Source of the DNA: Phaseolus vulgaris | Lineage: Eukaryota; Streptophyta; Magnoliopsida; Fabales; Fabaceae | Assembly (NCBI RefSeq): GCF_000499845.2 | Contig: NC_023750.2 | Coordinates: forward strand, 35,158,554 to 35,222,553 | DNA: 64,000 bases | Direction of reading: 5' to 3' | In this document: one piece after another, positions 59,110-64,000 of the stretch | How positions within the stretch are numbered: the stretch's first letter is position 1 | Layout: each line of letters opens with the position of its first letter | Notes under the pieces: model-generated | Told to the model about the DNA's origin: nothing | The model's database searches: none | What the model saw: the letters and a program-made list of their open reading frames with translations, nothing else | Made by a program: the position numbers and the translations under genes

Positions 59110-61199
59110 ACTGATTTTGTGGAGGTTGAGTAGTAAAGGAGGGTGTGTGGTCACTAAGATGTGGTACAAGTTAGTCACTTAGATGTAATATGCATTTAGA
59201 TTATGAGATTATGGAGTGAACTTTGTCAGCATAGGAGTTGAAGCATTCCAAATACTTCTATTTAATATTATTCTTTATTAATGAAAAAAGTAAAATAAAA
59301 ATCATAAATTCAAGATCAAATTACATCATACTTTATAAGTGATATATGTTGGATATAAACATCGGCATTAACTAAATAACCTTTTACTTGGAGTTTTGTT
59401 TTTATACTTCAAATATTTTACGTTTTCACTATTTATATTAGTGTGAAAATAATGTATCAGATGTCGTATATTCTATTGAAATACTTTGTATCGTGATTCA
59501 CAAAGTCAAATATAACTATTTTATTGTCAAATATTGGTTGATTGATTCATTTATAAAATCTGAACATGGTAAGAAAGTAACATAATTTGAATAGTAATAT
59601 TTGAAACTTTTGCAACTCTCTAAAATACAGTAACAAACTACCATGAGATTGTAAAATTACATTATTCCGTTGTTAATGCACAAGTCTTCTAAAATATAAC
59701 ATGTTCTTCCTAATAATAATTTTGGAGCAATAGAACTAACAAAAATATAAGTGAAACTAACTCATAAATTTCGCAATTGAAAAAAAATGTGGGAAATAAC
59801 AACTTTATATAAAAAATTATTCTCTATTAATACAACTATTTGTAATATATAATAAAAAATTCAAAATCATCTTAAAAACATAAAGTAAGAGAAAATCACT
59901 TAAAGATACCACGTTCATGTATTGTCTTAAACATATTTTAGGAGTGACTGTAATTCAAAGACTTTGTTGTTAACATTTAAGTAAATCATGATATTCTCTT
60001 TTTTATTTCCTCTTTCTCTATATCTTTTTCTGTTACATTGTTTCTTTCTTCTCAGCTTCTTCTTCTTGCCTTCTCCCTGGTAACATTTGCAATTAGTGAT
60101 GATTCATGCCAATTGATGCTTAAAAAATGGACATTACGCAAAGACTTATGGTGAACACGTAAATGGGTTTCTTAATGATATTCCGCAAAGGTTTTAAGGA
60201 TCTGTCAAATGAACTTCACCAACTCGCCCAACAAGTAGTTAAGAACACTATTGGTAGTCATCATAAATCATAGAAATTAATAGAGTCCCACAACACATAC
60301 ATTATGTCAGTAACAAAACAGGGAAACATTGAAAGTCATGTAAGAAGAATATTAGAAAAACAAGAAAAAGATAAATGAAGAAGCATTGAAGAGTCAGGTC
60401 AATTGCCTCATTTTTAAAAATATCTAAATCTGTATCCCCTTAAGCAACTAGTGTTCTTTCTGAAGTTACTTTTGCAATAATCTTTGTTATGATTTGTCTA
60501 CTATAATCTAGTGGGTACCAATTGCTACCAATATTCTTCATGAATCATAATGCCGTAGAGAACATCTCGTCACTCTTCTGTCTTTGATCGTATACAAAGC
60601 CACCCCTCCAAACCTATTTCACCAGTAGATATATACATATACGTGTTGTGTGTTATCCGATAAAAATGAAAAGGAAAGTGTCTATTCCTCCTATGATCAA
60701 AATGAAAATGGAATTACTAATTATCTTGTAAAGTAAACCACAAATGGTTATTTATCCAAAATCAAATGGCTAGGATAAGAATAATAGAGCTATCACACTG
60801 GATAAGAACAAGACAACTAAATTATAGTAATAAACCGCAACAGCTCTAAGGAAAATGATGTACACAATTCTACAATCACTAACCAGGGAATTACTTTTAG
60901 ACGTGCTGATTTTTAAATTATAGTTTATAAAAAGATCACTAAGCTGAAACCACTGTCCACCAATGAAATGTTGACATTAACTCCACCAATTTCCATTAAA
61001 TCACTCCATGTTTCCCACCACACGAAAAGTAATTCTTCCAGATTGATAAGTTCATTTGACAAAAGTTGTGACGAGACAAACATAGGAAACCTAAATTTAA
61101 TGGAAAATAGGTCTAAACCATGGGTAGCTTAATTTTCCGAGTGCAGTTAAATATATCTGTAAAACATGATATTATGAACAAAAAATTACTTAAGCCTCT
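59110..61199. other. AT-rich intergenic DNA
   Basis: No gene or recognisable repeat structure beyond general AT-richness. Confidence 0.5.
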
Positions 61200-61620
61200 T
61201 TAATCAAGTTCCGCAGTTTTATTTGGGGAATTCATGGCAAAAAAAATAAAAATAATAAAGAACTGATTTACTTGGGGAAGTGTCGGGGGCAAGCAAAGCA
61301 ATGCCCTCAGCAGCAGCGGTTGAGCACCAGACTTGAATAAGAAGTTCTCGTCGGTGCATGTGAGGCCAGAGAGCCAATACAGACCAAGGAATTCCAAATA
61401 CTATCTCATCCTCCAGGTGCAATCCCAGTCTCAATACAAAACCCTAAAAACCTTCGAAACCCCAAACACTCCAAATCTATTAGGTTCCTGAAGAGACACT
61501 GACCTACCACGGGGAAAAAAATCAATTCAATAAAACAAACAATCAAAGTACTGAAACGAAACAAACAACAAAACAGAATCCATTCAAACCCTAAACCTAA
61601 CTAAAAACCCTAAATTACAT
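61200..61620 (-). other. Unassigned segment with telo-box motifs and exon-like frame
   Basis: The minus strand at about 61270-61434 has an open frame reading LRLGLHLEDEIVFGIPWSVL and ALWPHMHRRELLIQVWCSTA, not recognised. AAACCCTAA-type motifs occur at about 61440 and 61585-61615. This telo-box is common in promoters of plant translation genes, but here it lies in DNA without a clear gene. Confidence 0.3.
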
Positions 61621-61664
61621 AGATGAAATAGCGAGACAGGTGAGGGATATACTTACCAAAGCTA

Positions 61665-61935
61665 AGTCCAGTGCTGTCCAGCAAGATAACGTCCAGTATT
61701 GTCCAGAAAGAGAACGTCCAGTGTTGTGCAGGTGAGAAGAGAGAAAGAACGCGAGACAGGGAGAAAAGACGGTGAAGAAGAACGCTATACAGTGAGGAAG
61801 AACGCAAGACAGTGAGGAAGAACGCAGAATAACGCGAGTGAGAGGGACACAATGTGTAGGATGTCGAGTGTGCCAGTTTTTTCACGAGAGAGGGACACAA
61901 TGTTTTTGGTGTGAGTGTGTCCCTTTTCACGAGAG
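61665..61935. repeat. Complex short tandem repeats
   Basis: Three repeat types follow each other. AACGTCCAGT with TTGTCCAG occurs about three times (61665-61735). GAGGAAGAACGC with AGACAGT occurs about three times (61770-61835). GAGAGGGACACAATGT with GTGTGCC/GTGTCCC and TTTTTCACGAGAG occurs twice (61840-61935). The open minus-strand frame through them is a by-product of repetition. Confidence 0.75.
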
Positions 61936-62299
61936 AGTGAAGAACAAAAACATTTTTCTCTTAAAATTGGATCATTTACGGTTTTTTTTTATCTGTTAAG
62001 GGATTATACATGGATAATCGTTACTTAAAAGTATAAACGTTTTTATATCTATGAGATAAAGTATTAAGATTTTAAAATCTTGATTTTTTATGGTATTTAA
62101 ATCCTATCTCTCAAAACATAGCTTTTATTATGTTTAAAAAACATTTTTATATTTATGATTTATTTTAGTATTGTTTAAAGTAAAAAAAATATTGTAGTGT
62201 AGTTTTAAAGAAAATGACGTAAATGAAGAGATAATAATTTCATATGATATACTCAAAGTAAAATTAGTAATAATTTTTAGTCTAACAATCATGAAAGAA

Positions 62300-62930
62300 A
62301 GAAGTAGAGGCTATTTCTATCAAGATACTAATTTTAACTGTTTTTAGTGTTAAAAGTTTGGCCACAAAATAACAAATTGTAGATTCTAGAAACAAGTTAA
62401 CATGGTAAAAAATCAATTCCAATATATTTGTGAAAATTTGAACAACATAATTTGTTTTTGGCAAGAAATAATTTTTTAGAAGATGAAAATATTTAGTATT
62501 TAGACATTGTTGGTGTAATCATATGTGTAGAAATAAGGAACTATTTTTTTTTCAAATAAATCAGTTAAGTATGTAGTAAAATTGGACTATAAAATAAAAA
62601 TTACGATTTGGGGAAAGACAAAATCACAATTAAATTGAAGGATGATACTCAAAAATTCATCTTTGATATGTTATATGTTGCTAGTCTCCGTCACAACTTA
62701 TTAAGCATGGGCCAACTATCAAGGAAAGGCTGTAGTATGGATATTCACCATGAATATTGCACAGAAGGTTTATTATTAAGGTAAAAATGACTTTAAATCA
62801 CTTGTTGCCTTTGAAAAATAAACATAAAGATAACATTGTTTGAGTTCTATCATACCAAATGATGACTAGCTGTGGCATATGTGTTATGGACACTTTTATT
62901 TTTCTGGATTAAATTTTTTGTCAAATTACC

Positions 62931-62966
<36 letters not shown>

Positions 62967-63060
62967 TGTGTGTGAGACTTTCCAATTGGAAAAGAAACAT
63001 TGGGAATCATTTCCTACAGGAAAATCTGTTGGAACATGTCACTCTAGAAGTTGGGGTGAC
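62300..63060 (+). pseudogene. Decayed Ty1/copia polyprotein fragment
   Basis: Plus-strand remnants in several frames: a damaged zinc knuckle KFGHKITNC (near 62355), then LKDDTQKFIFDMLYVASLRH and NLLSMGQLSRKGCSMDIHHE (about 62635-62760). The pre-integrase WHMCYGHFYFSGLNFLS starts near 62872, and VCETFQLEKKHWESFPTGKS lies near 62970-63030. This is the order of copia gag, protease-to-integrase linker and pre-integrase. A (TA)n tract has grown in the middle. It is unrelated in orientation to the copia element at 47-50 kb. Confidence 0.8.
62933..62961. repeat. (TA)n microsatellite inside copia relic
   Basis: About 14 TA units interrupt the pre-integrase frame of the copia relic. Confidence 0.9.
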
Positions 63061-63160
63061 AATGCGAGACAAATCATGCGAAGCAGCTTGCAGCCGCTGC
63101 ACAAAACATGGTGCGTGCTCACTATTTTGACCCGCTGACCCGCTTAAGCCCACGCTTCAT

Positions 63161-64000
63161 TGTAACATCCCAAAAATACCTCTAACTGTTATAATACAAG
63201 TTCTATAGGTTTATATACAAGCTTAGAGTTTTTTAAAAAAAAATCCTAATACATGATTAAAGCTTATAAAAATACAAATATTTACAATTTATAGCTCAAA
63301 ACAAACTCTAAAGCCTTCCAGACTCTCCTGCACCTGTATGATCATTTGCTCGTGTACATAGGACAGTCATCGTAGTTCAAACATAACAAGAAAAGCAAAG
63401 ATAAGCTAGTAAAAATAAAATTTTATAATATACACAATTAAACCAAAAGAGAAAACCAAATTACATGGATCAATTTCTCAATTATTCAATCTTCTTCAAA
63501 TCCCAACATAAAAATCACATAGATCTCATATGGATCTACACATCCAAGATATTCAACAAACAGAATAAGATTTAATGCCTTCCAGAAGACTCGTATTAAG
63601 TAAGTCCTATCAGAGACTAACACCTGATCCAAAGATTACCAACGAATCCAACAAAAAGGATCAGGGTAAGTTCAATACAACCCAAGTCGTGCATCTCATA
63701 TGTCACGATGTGCATGAACTCCCCCATCAACTTCTCACCACCTGATATCTTAGTCTATGTGACTTAGATCATCAGTGAAGCTCAAAGATCTCTGTTACCA
63801 CATAGACATCAACACTTAATACACAAAGAAACATCAGTCCATACCTTATCCCAAATGTATGAATTCAATTGTATACAATTTTCATCATACAATATCATTC
63901 AAAACGAAATCCACAATATTTAAAACCTTATTTAACATAAAAAAAAACAACACTTAAATACTAAACCATCAAAATCTAATATTTTTACAAGTTTAAACAA
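63161..64000 (+). mobile_element. Start of a Ty3/gypsy-type LTR, cut by the window edge
   Basis: TGTAACATCCCAAAAATACC at 63161 is the characteristic start of chromovirus-type gypsy LTRs in plants. The remaining 840 bp has no coding frame, as expected of an LTR. Its end lies outside the window, so LTR length, orientation of the body and target duplication cannot be judged. Confidence 0.6.

Noticed and set aside
61610..61930. 106-codon serine/leucine-rich minus-strand protein
   Set aside because: The frame is open because of the short tandem repeats; composition follows the repeats and no domain is visible.

Overview
This is a plant nuclear window. Genes have spliced exons with GT..AG borders, intergenic DNA is AT-rich, and every large intergenic space is packed with plant transposons. 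The gene families (plant PPR proteins, an OPR/RAP chloroplast protein, a FAR1-related protein, a B3 protein) and the retroelement types look like a legume, perhaps of the Phaseolus/Vigna group. That placement is inference. I see no prokaryotic system, CRISPR array or gene cluster.

Layout. 1-5.3 kb holds an old inverted repeat with tRNA-like (SINE-type) sequence in both arms, enclosing copy A of a ~3 kb duplication. Copy B lies at 17.2-20.2 kb in the same orientation. Copy A carries a 615-bp MITE with a 9-bp target duplication, and copy B preserves the empty site. 6.0-9.1 kb is a broken retroelement with a 1.6 kb 3' LTR. 9.9-10.6 kb is a near-perfect 346-bp tandem duplication across a Ty3/gypsy internal/LTR junction. 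11.7-13.2 kb is an intact E-class PPR gene. 14.2-15.5 kb is a dead fructosamine-3-kinase fragment. 20.9-23.7 kb is a complete three-exon RAP-domain gene (670 codons). Two intact tRNA-Gly(GCC) genes (24.6 and 35.1 kb) and one decayed copy (20.4 kb) lie in duplicated flanks.

28.0-34.06 kb is a complete PIF/Harbinger element with TTA target duplications. It has a Myb/SANT ORF and a spliced transposase whose visible defect is one nonsense codon just before the catalytic Glu. Its Myb ORF is split by a chimeric piece of plastid DNA (rps12 exon 2 joined to rpl14). 36.1-37.0 kb is a three-exon B3 gene with a disrupted start. 40.1-43.4 kb is a truncated, mutated Helitron Rep/helicase on the minus strand, ending about 140 bp from the ATG of a P-class PPR gene (43.5-45.4 kb). 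47.0-50.1 kb is a copia element with both LTRs, a PBS, a PPT and an ATTGA target duplication, but without reverse transcriptase. 50.6-52.35 kb is a decayed PPR pseudogene resembling At2g17140. 53.5-55.7 kb is an intact FAR1-related (MULE transposase-derived) gene. 55.7-64 kb has no complete gene; it holds minisatellites, a copia relic and the start of a gypsy-type LTR at the window edge.

Only four protein genes look convincingly intact: the two PPR genes, RAP and the FRS gene. Three of them belong to organelle RNA metabolism families, but they are unlinked functionally and form no operon-like unit. The most unusual findings are the chimeric plastid insertion inside the transposon ORF, the MITE insertion dated by its paralogous empty site, the single-lesion Harbinger transposase, and the Helitron remnant abutting a PPR promoter. 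I found no convincing new biological system.
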